From Tubiluchus corallicola (lineage: Eukaryota; Priapulida; Priapulimorpha; Priapulimorphida; Tubiluchidae): a stretch of 64,000 nucleotides of DNA. Under the pieces are notes generated by a model. It saw only the letters and a program-made list of their open reading frames with translations. It did not search any database and was not told the origin of the DNA. Location of the stretch: assembly GCA_030141605.1 (NCBI GenBank), contig JAQGDQ010000765.1, positions 1-64,000 of the forward strand, given 5' to 3'. Within the stretch, counting starts at the first letter, position 1. The number at the start of each line of letters is the position of its first letter. Shown in pieces: positions 11,131-62,654 of the stretch. The translations under genes and the position numbers were made by a program.

Positions 11131-14100
11131 CGTTTTTCGTTTAAATAGCACTAGCAAAAATTGTTACTATTTATTCACACGATGGCCTAAGAATAAGAGG
11201 GTCGAAACGCAGAATTTAATTTTGTCAACTTGTTTTGCGTGGGTGTTAATCTTTCGAAGGCTTCACAGTTCTTGTCTTTTGGGCAAGTTTGGTTTCAAAA
11301 GTTCTACAGTTGTGGGTTATTCCATTTAGTAATAATGGTAAATGTGCTTGCAAACGAATTAGGGGGATTACAGTCATTCTTATAAATACCTAAACTGTTA
11401 GTTACAATTTACAAATAATTCTTGGTGTTCGCCACCAAGAAGATGTAAAAACTATAATGGATCAAGACTGTCCTAAACTGTATGTTTATCAAGTTCAAAA
11501 TAATAAACCGATTCTTCATTATCAAAAGTTTGTAATGACAAATTTTCACTAATTTTTGGCAAAAGATAGATCAGTCAGTATGTTTCAATGTAAAATGCTT
11601 TATTTATTAGAGTGATGTATTTTTATCCTTTATTTATATTACTGTTTTCCTAAGCAATAAATTATTATTTATTGACCTAAAAGTGCCTGTCGCGTTTCAA
11701 CGATTACAAATTTGGTACATAAGTTTTAGTATTGCCTTTCTACATCCAGCTTTCTTACAATATCGTCGCATACTCCGAATACAGTAACTATTGCAGAATA
11801 AAATACGTATATATAACTAATGACTACAGATTCCTATTTAAGATTCCAAATGAATTAGTTACTAAAACCAGCATTTTACTGCCACAGAAGTGAGGTCTTA
11901 AACAGGTCATACCTTTATAAATTGCACTATGATAGATGCCGTTAATATACTTTCACAGACTTCTGAGTCTTTCAGCCAAGTTCTTCTCTCGCGTAGACGC
12001 TTGGTGATACCTTTACAAACTTTTTTCTGTCTTTACAAACGTTTTTGATAATTATGAAATTATACGTATGGCGAAATTTAACTCGAAAGCATAATTGCGT
12101 GAACCATGTATGTACGAAATTTAAAGATACGGTCACGCAAAAACAACTTAAAATCGTTTGCCTGGCGCGTTCGTGAGTCACACACAACGTTCAGTGGCTT
12201 TCACTCTGAATATTTTCGCCCAATTAATCCCGGTAGATTTACTTGAAGTGCGCATAAACGTGGGCACACAGGATGTGCGAGTCAACGAAAAAGCGCAACG
12301 TAAGAAATTTTCCACTTCCATGCCATAAGACTAAAATGTGTCAATACGTTCACACGAGAGCCTTTTAGATAAGCGACACTGCATGCAACCGAAAAAATTT
12401 AGTCGCATGTACGCTACTAAACTTTTACTCACATAAAATTCTCGCCTTTATTGAGACAGGCGGCGAAGCTGCACTTCTTTGAATGGTGGCATAACTGCCA
12501 CTTTGAACGAAACACAGATGCGACAGCAATCTGTTGGTCGTCTTGCTACAATCAAAATCTTTTGAAAGGCAATTTAAATCTTGTTGTGTTTTTTAATGGT
12601 GAATTTCGTTCTGATTTTAAAGCTTATATTAGTATCACTCCAATGAATCTGCAAACCTTATACCCTGCAATATACGCACAAGTATTCTTGTGCGTCGTAC
12701 TTATTATGGACTATAGTTTCGGACGGATGGCGAAAAACATCCTGCAGTAAATTTTGTCCGACTAGATAACCACGACACAGGAATAAATGCAGACAAAACT
12801 TAGAATAGTCGCTATTCCCCCACAAGACAATATTAAAACCTTGTCAAAACTAAAATCACAAAAAATTTCTTCCTGATTTTCTTTTGTTTCTAAATCTACT
12901 CCAAAGAAATCAGAATATTTTTACTACAAACAGTTATACCGATGAATTATTTCTTATTATTTTTTCAATTATTTGCTGAGGCTGGTCAAAGTTTGATCCT
13001 AACCTCAAAAATCGTCAAATTCAATGTGTTGAAAAAACGCAAATGATTTATAAGTTTCACTTCATCTTTAATAATTGTGGATCAGTGTGACAAACCATCT
13101 ATTATTTACCATATTTTTGTTTACTTGTTTGTCACCTTTTTATATCTCAGTCAAGTTCTTTATAGTGATAGCTGTAGCACTTGGTGGTGTAATTTGCTTG
13201 CATTATAGTAATCACTAGTATTGTATTGTTAGCCTAATTAGTGTAGTAGCGTAGGAGTCCTACTAACACCCTCTCGTCTTGTAGTTGTGTTCTTAAATAT
13301 CTGCCATGCTTGTCGCTTCTTTCAAATGTGTGAAACCCGTACAGGTATGAAGTGTACAAGATACATACTTTACAGCTATAGCCTGAGACGTGCAACCTGG
13401 CAGTCAGTCGACAGTTATTAAAAGGCTTAGGGCACATAAAATGACCATCGTCTGATCTTTCACATTAGCATTGTCGATGTTATACTGTCAACAACCATTG
13501 TTTACATTGCTGACGCGTCTATGTCGAGTATGTTGCTTTGGTTTGATGAGGTGGTTACAGTTACCGTCATTGTCTGAGGATTCGTCTAAACCTGAAATCT
13601 CGCTGAAGTTTATGGTGGACAGTCCATTGTTGGTAGAGCAAATCATAGCTGGTGAATCCATGGATGTTGCCCCACAGGTTAGCAGGTGCCGTTTAACATA
13701 ATGTTCATGGCGTTTTTGGTAAGCCAAGACTTTTGTACTTTTGTTCAGCGTTAGCTAGCTAACATAATTCCGTTTGTATTTGGTCCTCGTTGGATTGCCG
13801 TCATCGAGAATGCGTGATCATTTGCACGTTCTACCCCCACTAACATCTCCCCTTTCTATTATTAGACTAGGGAATATATTTGCTAATTTACTGTACTGTG
13901 ATTGATTGTTATTGTTAATTATGTCTTTCCTGCTGGTTAAAATCTAATAAAGTAGTAACCAATTAAATTTTGTTATATATCTAGTTTTGGTATTCTATCT
14001 ACCATTGAATATTACTAGCTCATTAAGACTCCTAGGCTCGGGTTCCGCGTGTCCCCGTATGAAACAACAAAGCCTTAGTCCGACTCCAGGATTCTAGTAG

Positions 14101-15050
14101 TAAATTATCTAACACTATAGAACCCCAGAACCACGTGTTACATCTCGTTTATAGGGCGGTCGTGCCTGCCTTTCATGACATTGAGAATCAAAGTACGTTA
14201 CCTGTAAACATGGCGTCACAATCAGTTAGCAAGCCTGGGAAATTTGCTCACTGCTCAGTAGTCAGTGGTTAATGCAGGTGTGTTTCGTGAGCTGCTGAAA
14301 CTGTTGATATGGAACATTACGGAGGTGTTTCCAAATAATATAATATAATTATTTTGTGTTACAAATATTTAGACAAATTCTCTATTCTAATAATGTAAAA
14401 TAGTGCTTGGTGATCAAAGGACTAGTTGAATGCTATGCAAAACTGCAAATATTAAACCAGTGCAGTTGTGCAACGTGTCATTTCTGTTATGTTAGAAGTG
14501 CCATAAGAGCGTAGCGTTCTCAGCCTGGAGCTGATTCGGAAAACGAGCCCTTGGTAGTTGATTGCCATGTAGGTATGGTTATTATCAATGAGATTCTGTG
14601 CTTCATAGAAAATTTCTGGTACAATGCTTGAAAATTTTGAAAAGCTAATAATGGAGTTTTATGACGCCATAGACCTTGAGCCTGCAAAAAATATTCTATT
14701 AAATGCTATACGTGCGGCTGCCCTGAAGATGCTTTATTACCCTGTCCAAAAAAGACTATAGGATAACAAGAAGAAAAATGGTATGAATTACATTATGTAA
14801 TTAAATCATTCGGCTGTACCAAAAAACCATGTTTGCTGCGAAGTGGGCTACCTGAGTAGGTTACCGCCTAGTACTGCCCTTAATACATTTCAATATTAAT
14901 GAGGAAACTCATTAAATTTCAAATTGATGTTGACAATCTACATGAAACTAGTTTTTCAAGGGATGAATTTCAGTCTGATATAAGTCAGGTACATAAATTT
15001 TGCGAAAATCGCCACCGTTGAAATCCCTAGTGATGGCATTTTATACCTGT
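11131..15050. other. Intergenic, no supported gene
   Basis: Several 60-100-codon frames occur (for example 12451-12750 and 13471-13727) without motifs. A short stretch near 14623-14760 (MLENFEKLIMEFYDAIDLEP in translation) could be a fragment of a retroelement ORF1 but is too short to claim. Confidence 0.4.
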
Positions 15051-15054
15051 AATC

Positions 15055-16165
15055 CCCCACTTCGCCAGTTATCTTTTCGCCAGTCTACTTTTTCGCCAGT
15101 GCACTTTTTCACCAGTTTGCTTTTTCGCTAGTCTATCTTTTCACTAGTCTACCTTTTCGCCAGTGTAATAATGACTAACAACGTAGACTTAACTTACCTA
15201 TATATATATATATAGAAGTCACCATTGACATATTACCTATCAGTGGTTTTATTAATGTTTATCATTCGCTTAAAATATCAATATAAAATGTATAAATAGT
15301 TTTTCAATGGTATAAAGTTTGTACAACAATGGATTTTATATATTAATATGATCCATCTGTGATAAATTCTTGAAAAGAATAATGGACTGTAAATCTTATT
15401 ATTGTCTGCTAAACCAGTTTTTGTATTAATCATTGTATTCATAGTATATAAACTGTACTACTACTACAGTACTATCGATGTGCTTACATTTAAACGTACA
15501 TAAATACGCGATTCGATTCGCAAAGAAAAGTAGAAAGTGAACATTCAGAATCTGGTAAAATGTTTGCTCTACGGTGCTTAATTTCCGAAGTAGGTGTCTT
15601 TTTGGAATAACTCAAAAACTAGACAGAGCTAAACCACCAAATTTGATGTGCTTGTAGCTAGGGTAGAGGGTCATCTTAGCTTACAATTTCAGCTAGTGAC
15701 CTTTGACCTGCCTGTGTTAAGACCAGTAACCCGCGCAGATTTGTCGAACACTGAACAACTGCCGTTTTACGTGGTCTCAAACATGCCATAGTTGGTACTG
15801 TACTTAATATACTTAACATATACGACAATATTACATGGCGAAAATAGCAAAAGTCGTACAGGGGCGTGCGATACACCATACGATTGGTAAACAACGAAGA
15901 ATAAGATGTACTATGTCGCAATTGCGAGTCAAATTTCGTTTAACCACAATATGGCGATAACTAAGATGTTAGATACCGAGAAAGCCAGCATTCAGAATCT
16001 AGTAAAATTTTTGCTCTGCGATGCTTAATTTGGAATAACTCAAAAAACTAAACAGAGCTACTCCACCAAATTTAGCGTTCTTTTAGCTATGGTAGAGGGC
16101 GATCTTGGCGTACAATTTCGGATCCTAACCCTTTGACCCGCCTGAGTTATGATCAGAAAATATGT
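15055..16165 (+). mobile_element. Second copy of the CGCCAGT foldback family, one arm, internal duplication
   Basis: Tandem TTTTTCGCCAGTCTAC units at 15060-15170 are followed by a junction (GTAATAATGACTAACAA ... ACCATTGACATATTACCTATC) that is co-linear with the reverse complement of the 11-kb arm and its inner flank. The inner block (CATTCAGAATCT...TAACTCAAAAACTAGACAGAG...) appears twice, at 15535-15720 and 15985-16160. The opposite arm is missing. Confidence 0.65.
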
Positions 16166-18550
16166 TCGTTTTTGATAAACTTTACTCCTGCAAGAAGAGC
16201 TACTTACCATGATGGCGCCCACTGGTGATTGTCCTATCAATTGTCTATCAAATGACGTGCCACACAGTCGACACCGCGACAGGCTTGCCACGCTACGGCT
16301 GTTTTTCTGGACTCATGTTGACCAATGACGACCATACTTATATAGCAGGTATATAGGTATGTGTTTTACTAACTGTTTGGATAATGGTGTCTTTACGTTT
16401 TTAACTCCTGTTTTGTATATGCAAGAAATTCTGCAGTAAAAGTTTAAATTAAAATTCATAAATTTTAACAACAATGAACAACTTTCAATAATCAAATGCA
16501 ATTACATTCGTATTACCCAGAAATATAAGTAAAATCATTTAACTCTGGGACTGGCCAACCTATAAGTTCCAAATACTGGCACAGCCCTTTTCCTATTGCG
16601 AGCTGTTCTGTGCTTCAGAGGTTGGCTCGATCCAACTACGCAAAAGACGTCTACGCTGATAGTAATAGAAAGTTTAGAGCCTACCTTCAGAGTTTTTGAC
16701 AAAGAGTCCACACCTTGTTACCTCCTTGACATCGACCAAAAAGCCCTTCGACTCTCATCGAACCCCCCTCCTTTATGAAACCGCTCGGTCATGTGACATG
16801 ATACACCCGATGGATGACACTCTGAGCATCCCGACTTCTGAGCGCTTCATTACCTCAGTCATCTGAGCATCACGACTTTTGAGCGCTCCGTTACCCTTCA
16901 TTGTCATTGGGACAGAGTCTTCGGATGTCCTTGTTCTAAAACCCATGGCCCGACTATCGGCTCTCATTAACCGTCTCTAGGGCAGCCGGCGGCAACAGTT
17001 CCCTCGATTACGAACAATAGTGTAATGCCTGCTGGTCATTTAACTGACCAGTTACCACATCCTCGTCATTGCTCTTTGACGTTACTAATAAGTTTCCAAT
17101 TACTTTCTGTCAATTTACAGAATCACACCTGTCTCAGAAGTACCAATCAATATGGGCCAAACTTCTAATTAATACAGAGTTCATCTCGTAGTTTACATTT
17201 ACATTGATTTATTAATTCATATATCTATCATAACTTGAGTTGTCAGAGACGCTTTCATAAGTATATTCTTCTTTGGTTAATAATTGTTGATTCCAAAATA
17301 AATTCATAACGCGATCACTAATTAATTTCTACTTAATTTTAACACTTACAAAATTATTAACATTGTAAAACAAAACAAAAAATCACATTTATATACATCA
17401 GCAATGTAACGTCTACAAATTTTACAACTGTACAACAATTGAACTCTCTCTGTCTCGTGATTTTACGCTGTTGATTCTCTCACTTTATTCATATTATTAT
17501 GGTTTCAATTAGTGGACAATGCCAATATTGTGTAGCTACAAATCGATAAAGAGGTGTATTCACTAATGTCCTTAGTTTTCCTGAATCGTATCTATTTTGA
17601 GGAAAAAAGACACGAACTTTTGGGAAGCCGTATGTCGGGAACGTGGATTAAAAAAGAAAAATTGGCGCTGTTGCGAACCACGTAGCGAACGCGGGTAAGG
17701 TTTCCTTTTTATGACTATTTTAGAACTTCTAATCTTTTTAGCTCTTTACAAAAAGGGGAAAGCAATTATTGGGCGACTGAAAACCCTGGTATTTTAAAGT
17801 TAATACGCGAGGTGCAAATATATGATTAAAATAAGGTTTGTTAATATCGAAATTTTGTTGATAGAAAACAAGAACGATAAAGTTTAAATATGCGCATAGT
17901 CATTTTTACATTACACAAACATTTCACAAGTGATATACACGAGGATTATATGAAAAAGAACGATTACATGATATTGGCAATGCGAATAAATACAGCTAAA
18001 TGGTACTTTCTAAACAGAAGGAAAAATAGAGCAAAAATATTGCGTAAGAGCCATTGGCTACGTTAAGCTAACTACAAAATACAAATATAATGATTACATA
18101 TCGATAATTACCTACGGATCATCCTCGATAAAAAGGAAGTGGAGGGCCATAACGCAAGGTTATGCGACTCCATGCTAGATAGAAAAAATGTTGCACAATT
18201 ACAACTATATATATACTTTCTGAGAAGGAAACCTATGTGCACGTGATTACACGGCTAATTGAGAATGAATCCAAAACTAGTTTACATAGAATTAATGTAT
18301 AGTATGAAAACAGGTTTACTAAGGCAGATTCGTGCAACCATAAGAAGCGTAGTTTTCGACACCGGAGTTGGCTTGTCAGCCATACCTGTGTGCTTATCTG
18401 CGTGCTGTACTGGCTTCTTTTAAAAATACGAATTCAAGTAAAAAGGGCAAACGAAACTGCAGTATTGTGTAGTTTGTCGGCGTAATAATGATTTTAGCCA
18501 CAGACCCCAGTTTGGCGGTTTAGAACTCTGTACAAATTCGCTGAAGAAAA
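16165..18550. other. Intergenic, no gene seen
   Basis: Contains a short imperfect direct duplication around CTGAGCATC.CGACTT.TGAGCGCT (about 16820-16892). No coding evidence. Confidence 0.4.
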
Positions 18551-18579
18551 TAGCCAGAATGAGCATATGCATTCCTGTC

Positions 18580-19260
18580 TAAACATGTCGGAGCCTCCCA
18601 ACAGTGCTGCAACAAAATATGGCGAATCTGGCAACACTCGCAAGTACGTTAATCACTTACACAACGCAATAACTAATTTAACTGAGGACCTATCTAAAGT
18701 CCTAGAGAGGATCCAGAGTCTGGAATCCATCGTGCCCTGAAAATCAATCCATGCACCAGTCACGACCGGCTGCTAGTTCTCGTGCTGAGATAGTTAAACA
18801 AAATAGTAATACTACCAGTTCATCTCGTACCCAATCAAATGCGGGTTAGCCAACATAGCACGTGGAGCATGATGTCGATAAACAATGGTTATCGAGAATG
18901 GACGGCGAGGGGATTTAATAGCAAATAGTGCAGTTATTAAGAAGAATGCAAGCCAGCACTTTTTCCCAGACTGAGATTCGAGTGGCTTATAAGACAATGT
19001 CAGACAACGTATAGCTACAATTAAGTGGAGTGGAGGATGCCAGCTACATCATAGAGTACTGAAAGCAAAATTTTCTTGGTGGTGGAACTCGAGTTCGTTC
19101 TCCGAAGCAGAATATCATAGGACTGATATGTGATGCTGACACTGAACTGTCTGAGGAAGATGTACAATATTAGGTGCAAGAAGTGTATGAGGGTGCTACA
19201 ATAGAAAGATTCAGGAAGAAGAATAAAACACTGATGGCCTTCGAGGAATTATGATTATAG
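18580..19260 (+). mobile_element. Possible retroelement ORF1/gag-like remnant
   Basis: Starting near 18586 the frame reads MSEPPNSAATKYGESG and then a heptad-like coiled-coil segment (LHNAITNLTEDLSKVLERIQ). After several stops another part reads IIGLICDADTELSEEDVQY and then ERFRKKNKTLMAF, which resembles the RRM-like region of LINE ORF1 proteins. Heavily broken; a domesticated gene is unlikely. Confidence 0.35.
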
Positions 19261-22200
19261 GGCATGTGTCATACTACTCAGTTTTAACTCAACATATTCC
19301 TTGAACACAAAACGTGAAACTAATTTTATGCAGTATTTATGATAAGAGAATACTTTAATATTCATAAATGTTGATAATATAAATTGTAGGTCAAACCAAA
19401 TGATAGCAGTTAACTTGTACCCGATGAGCCCGTTCAATAAACATGAGTTGCTACCCTATTCAATATTTACAGACTGGAAATACTTTCAGATGCTACAGAC
19501 AATGCCCTCAAATTCTCTTTATCTAACAAAAAGACATTCTAAAAGTTCACCAAAGTTTGGTTAATAACAAGTCCATGAAGTAAAGCTCCATCTGCACGAG
19601 GCTGTCAGTACTTTCCTCAGAGTCTTAGTTTACCACTAATCCCATGTCATTCAAAACGAGTATAACAAAAGGAAGCAACAGGCAGTCGCCTAGTAGTCAT
19701 ATAAAAGGAACGGGAAATTATCACTTACGGTCACTGCATCAATGAAAGTATACGTCAACAATACTTATGGGCGGCAGCATGACCACGAAGGTGGCGGATC
19801 CATAACATCGGTGTATACACCCGGGTGTTGGATCATAGCTGAAGTGCGGTGTCCTAAGCAGATGGGAATCGCTCCAGGAAGTGTCGTGCATTGGTAGGCC
19901 TGTAGTTTGGTTGTCACGTCGGATGTCATAATTAATTCGATGTAAACAAATGGTTATACAGAACTGGGCTTGATACTAGAACACTTGATATTTCTTGTTT
20001 ACTTTGATACCTTGCAATTGAGCATGCAAATCCTGGCAATATCGCATATTATAGCAGTATATTAAGTTGTTTATTAATATATATCGTAGTATATAATTTT
20101 TGCCAGGGCATCTTATTTAAATCATTGTCAAAATCATCGACATTAATTCAACAAAACACCAATAATGAGTTAGTTCGCGCAAATCCCGAATTAAAACAGT
20201 GAGGATAAAATTATATACTAACCGGCCCATAGCCAATATATTTGTTGTACTTGGTTTCTTCCATTTATTAATATAGGTTATAAGTAAAAATTGCTAGTTT
20301 GTTTCTCTTTGGAATTTAAAAGTAATTTCACCACAGCAGTTTCGAGGGAACTACGTGCCCGCCCTAGAAAAATTAGACTGTGAGTTCAGACGGTTTGAAT
20401 AAGCATATTTTTAGTTTTAAAACGAAACTAAAACATTATGAAAAATAAATAAATAAACATTAATCCTAGTAATTTCTGAAACACATTGATGTAGTCAGCT
20501 AAGTATAGGTTAAATTTTACTTCTTTGCGAAGACTTACCGTATCAAAAGGGGTGCGTTACGTCTTTACGTCTGAACTTTCGAAATTTGTGACTGATTTTG
20601 ATGAAAATTTTTTCCCGATAATCCTCTCGACCAAAGAGACTGTGGGTACCGGAATGCTGCATGTGAAGCCAACAACATTAGTGCTAATAACATATTGTGC
20701 CCACATAATTCAAAGCTTTTGTTACGTCTTTTCAGAGCAAACGAAGTATTGTAGCGACTGTTACAGTTTTTCAGGCTACAAAGGCAGCGTGATTATTTGG
20801 CATTACATGAAGCTTGTTGGATTCTTTCCAGACAGTTGATGCAGCAAAAACGTGTTGGTTCATCAGTAATATTCATAGATACACCAAAACAGCCTTAAAT
20901 ATCATAGTTACTTGAATTCAAACGAATTTACTGGTCCATTAACGTTTTGGTAAAATTGCCTAAAGTTTGTTGATCATTACGATATTTGTTCATTGTTTAT
21001 CGCCCAATAAATTCGTTTGAATTCAAGAAAGCATTTATGGCTGTACTAGGGTTTGTAAATACAAGATTGAAACTTCCTTGTGACAAGTCTATTAATTACA
21101 TTGACACATTCGATCGGAGATCTGTAATCAACTTTGTCGTTTCTCTAAAGGCTAGTTATGCCCCTGTAAACATTTGCGTTAAATATTTGTACGCGCTATT
21201 TTAATCTGCGATACCATTTTCATAGTTGTTATAATCAGCATCATTATCGTAGTCATTGTCATCGTCATTGTTGTTATTCTCATCATCATTATTTTTAATT
21301 GGGATACTCTTTGATAGAACAAGTTGTGAGTTTATACTTTCTGCCGCAATCCACGAAAATTCTGAATCAGATCAATTAGATTAGGTATATGTAAACTGAA
21401 TAAGTTCCAATTTTTGAAAACATCCCTCAGTGCTGCTCGAGCTATTAATGGTTTTCACATAAATTAGCTAATAAGGAAAATTATCGTCATCTTTTTTTAC
21501 TTTATAATAGATTTGGTAACACAGACACGATTAGTAATGCAGGGTGAGGATGTTATACCCTTCGGCGATACAGATTGGCCTGTAATGGCTCGTTAGATGC
21601 AGCAATGTTTGGAAAATTACACAAGTTTTTAGTATGTTAAATATAATTTCTATTGATGACGACACCACGACAAATATCGATATACCGAATTTTGCAAATC
21701 ATGTATTGAAACTCCTTCAATTGGAAAAAAGATAAAGGAACGCATGTGCAATGTTTACTAAAGCATTGTAATTTGAGTCCTTTTAAAACATCGGCTTCGC
21801 TGAGTATGCCTACAAATCGAACTGCCTATTCTTATACTAAAATTTGTGAGAAATTTTGTCGGCCTTATTTTAATAAACTAAGTGCACAACACTGCACGTA
21901 TTAATTAAGGTGCGGTAGACTAAATTAGGTTATAAAAAACAATTCAACTTTATAACACATTAAAACAAAGTAAAAGTAACAAAACTGTTATAATGATCTA
22001 GTAAAAATTGCCCATGCGCTAATAAACATGAAACAGAATGTGTTAGCACAGTAATTACGCAAGTCCTTCCATTTCCTCTTCAAGTGTGCAGCTGAAAATG
22101 TGTAGTGAAACCACAATATGAAATCAAGGATGTGATATAGGCACATCCTCATACAATTGATTCTTAACGGTAGTATAAGCACTTAAATAATTACATTTTA

Positions 22201-22660
22201 AACACGCAATTCATACAATTATAAAATGCACTGAATAGTATTGATTTTTTCGTTTTGGTAGGGGCACAATCTTAATGTTCGGTAACACTTTCGTTAGAAC
22301 AAAGATTTGAAAGCTGTTTTAGATTTCTTGAGGAGATCTAGCTTCGACTACCCTCTTCAAAATGTCAGCAATTTTTGTAGGAGGGGGGAAATAAGGGGCC
22401 GAATTTCAAAAATTCACGAATCCTAATGAAATGCATATAAATTACACGTATTGTCTCGAATAAAAAATATATACTTTGACCTATCTCTGACCTTTCGTTA
22501 TGTCACTATTACTATTTCGGGAGCACAGCTGTACGATACACAACTTCTCGTTTTGTAACAAATGCCGGTAAATCAGCTTCTTTTAGGGCCATGTTGGTAT
22601 TTAGTGAATGGAAGATATCACAAATGGCTAAGTTATCGGACTGTCTATTTGTTAATTTAA
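19260..22660. other. Intergenic region 3' of the sodium channel
   Basis: No supported gene. Holds a perfect 20-bp inverted repeat (20911-20930 and 21008-21027) and several 60-104-codon frames with no motif. Confidence 0.4.
20893..21047. repeat. Short inverted repeat, possible palindromic MITE
   Basis: CTTGAATTCAAACGAATTTA (20911-20930) is perfectly complementary to 21008-21027. Weaker matching continues outward to ACAGCC on both sides, giving ~45-bp arms and a ~70-bp loop. Confidence 0.55.
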
Positions 22661-22664
22661 GTGA

Positions 22665-22670
22665 TTTATT
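22665..22670 (-). terminator. Candidate polyadenylation signal of the sodium channel gene
   Basis: AATAAA on the minus strand about 450 nt downstream of the stop codon. A variant ATTAAA is nearer (22872-22877). Either could define the 3' UTR end; there is no transcript evidence in the window. Confidence 0.3.
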
Positions 22671-23122
22671 GGTTATGGTAAAACGTTGGCTCAGGACCTG
22701 GTACAGACCTTGACTTTTATTGCTATAGACTTGGAGAAATATGAAATTACATAATTATGTATGTTACAATAATAATATTATTATTGTTCTTGTTGTTATT
22801 ATTATTACTATATATTATTAAATAGAAGAAAATGATTATGGTTTATACACAATGAAGATAAAAAATCTAGCTTTAATTATTCTTTACACATTGAAACATT
22901 GAATCTAGCATTGATTCTCCAACAACGTGGATGGTATGAGTACATTATGCATAGCATATACAGTACGATAGTGGAATATAAATATGTACACCGGGAGAAC
23001 TAATTAGTAATACTTATAGCTGATAGTCATAATCTAGTCTGCAAAGTCCTTAAAAGAGACTAAAAATACTATGTTCTTATTTTTTCAAGTTTCAGACTGA
23101 TATCTCAGCGTCACAAACTTTG

Positions 23123-62232
<39,110 letters not shown>

Positions 62233-62654
62233 CTGAAAGAAAACAATTCCAGAATTTTATTAGAAAAAGCCCATAGAAAACAAACTGAAAATTTCAAGGG
62301 TTGTTATCACCAGAGTTGCAGAAACTTACAGTGCCTCAAGTTTATTCGGGTATTATCATTTCAGGTATATTTGAACGCCGTTTGTTCAGATGAGTACAAG
62401 ATACATTACGTAACCTATTACATAATAGATAAGTCAATTTTAAAATCGGTCTGCTATTAAAAATAATTTCCATTTAAACTATTTGTAAGCCTGTTGTTTT
62501 GAATACAAAGCATAAAGACGAATGGTGTACAAATCTCGTGACCGATGGTTGACTTCTAGAATGTGTGATTCTATTGTTAGCATTGTACAATGTACATGCG
62601 GCTGGTGACACGTCATGTTACTATCCATGTATATCCATGTATATTCGGAGGTAG

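Noticed and set aside
12451-12750. 99-codon open frame as a gene
   Set aside because: No motif or similarity seen; possibly decayed repeat DNA.
14623-14760. Retroelement ORF1-like segment
   Set aside because: Only about 45 residues, similarity too weak to claim.
20525-20839. 104-codon open frame as a gene
   Set aside because: No recognisable domain, no splice context, expected by chance at this length in 64 kb.
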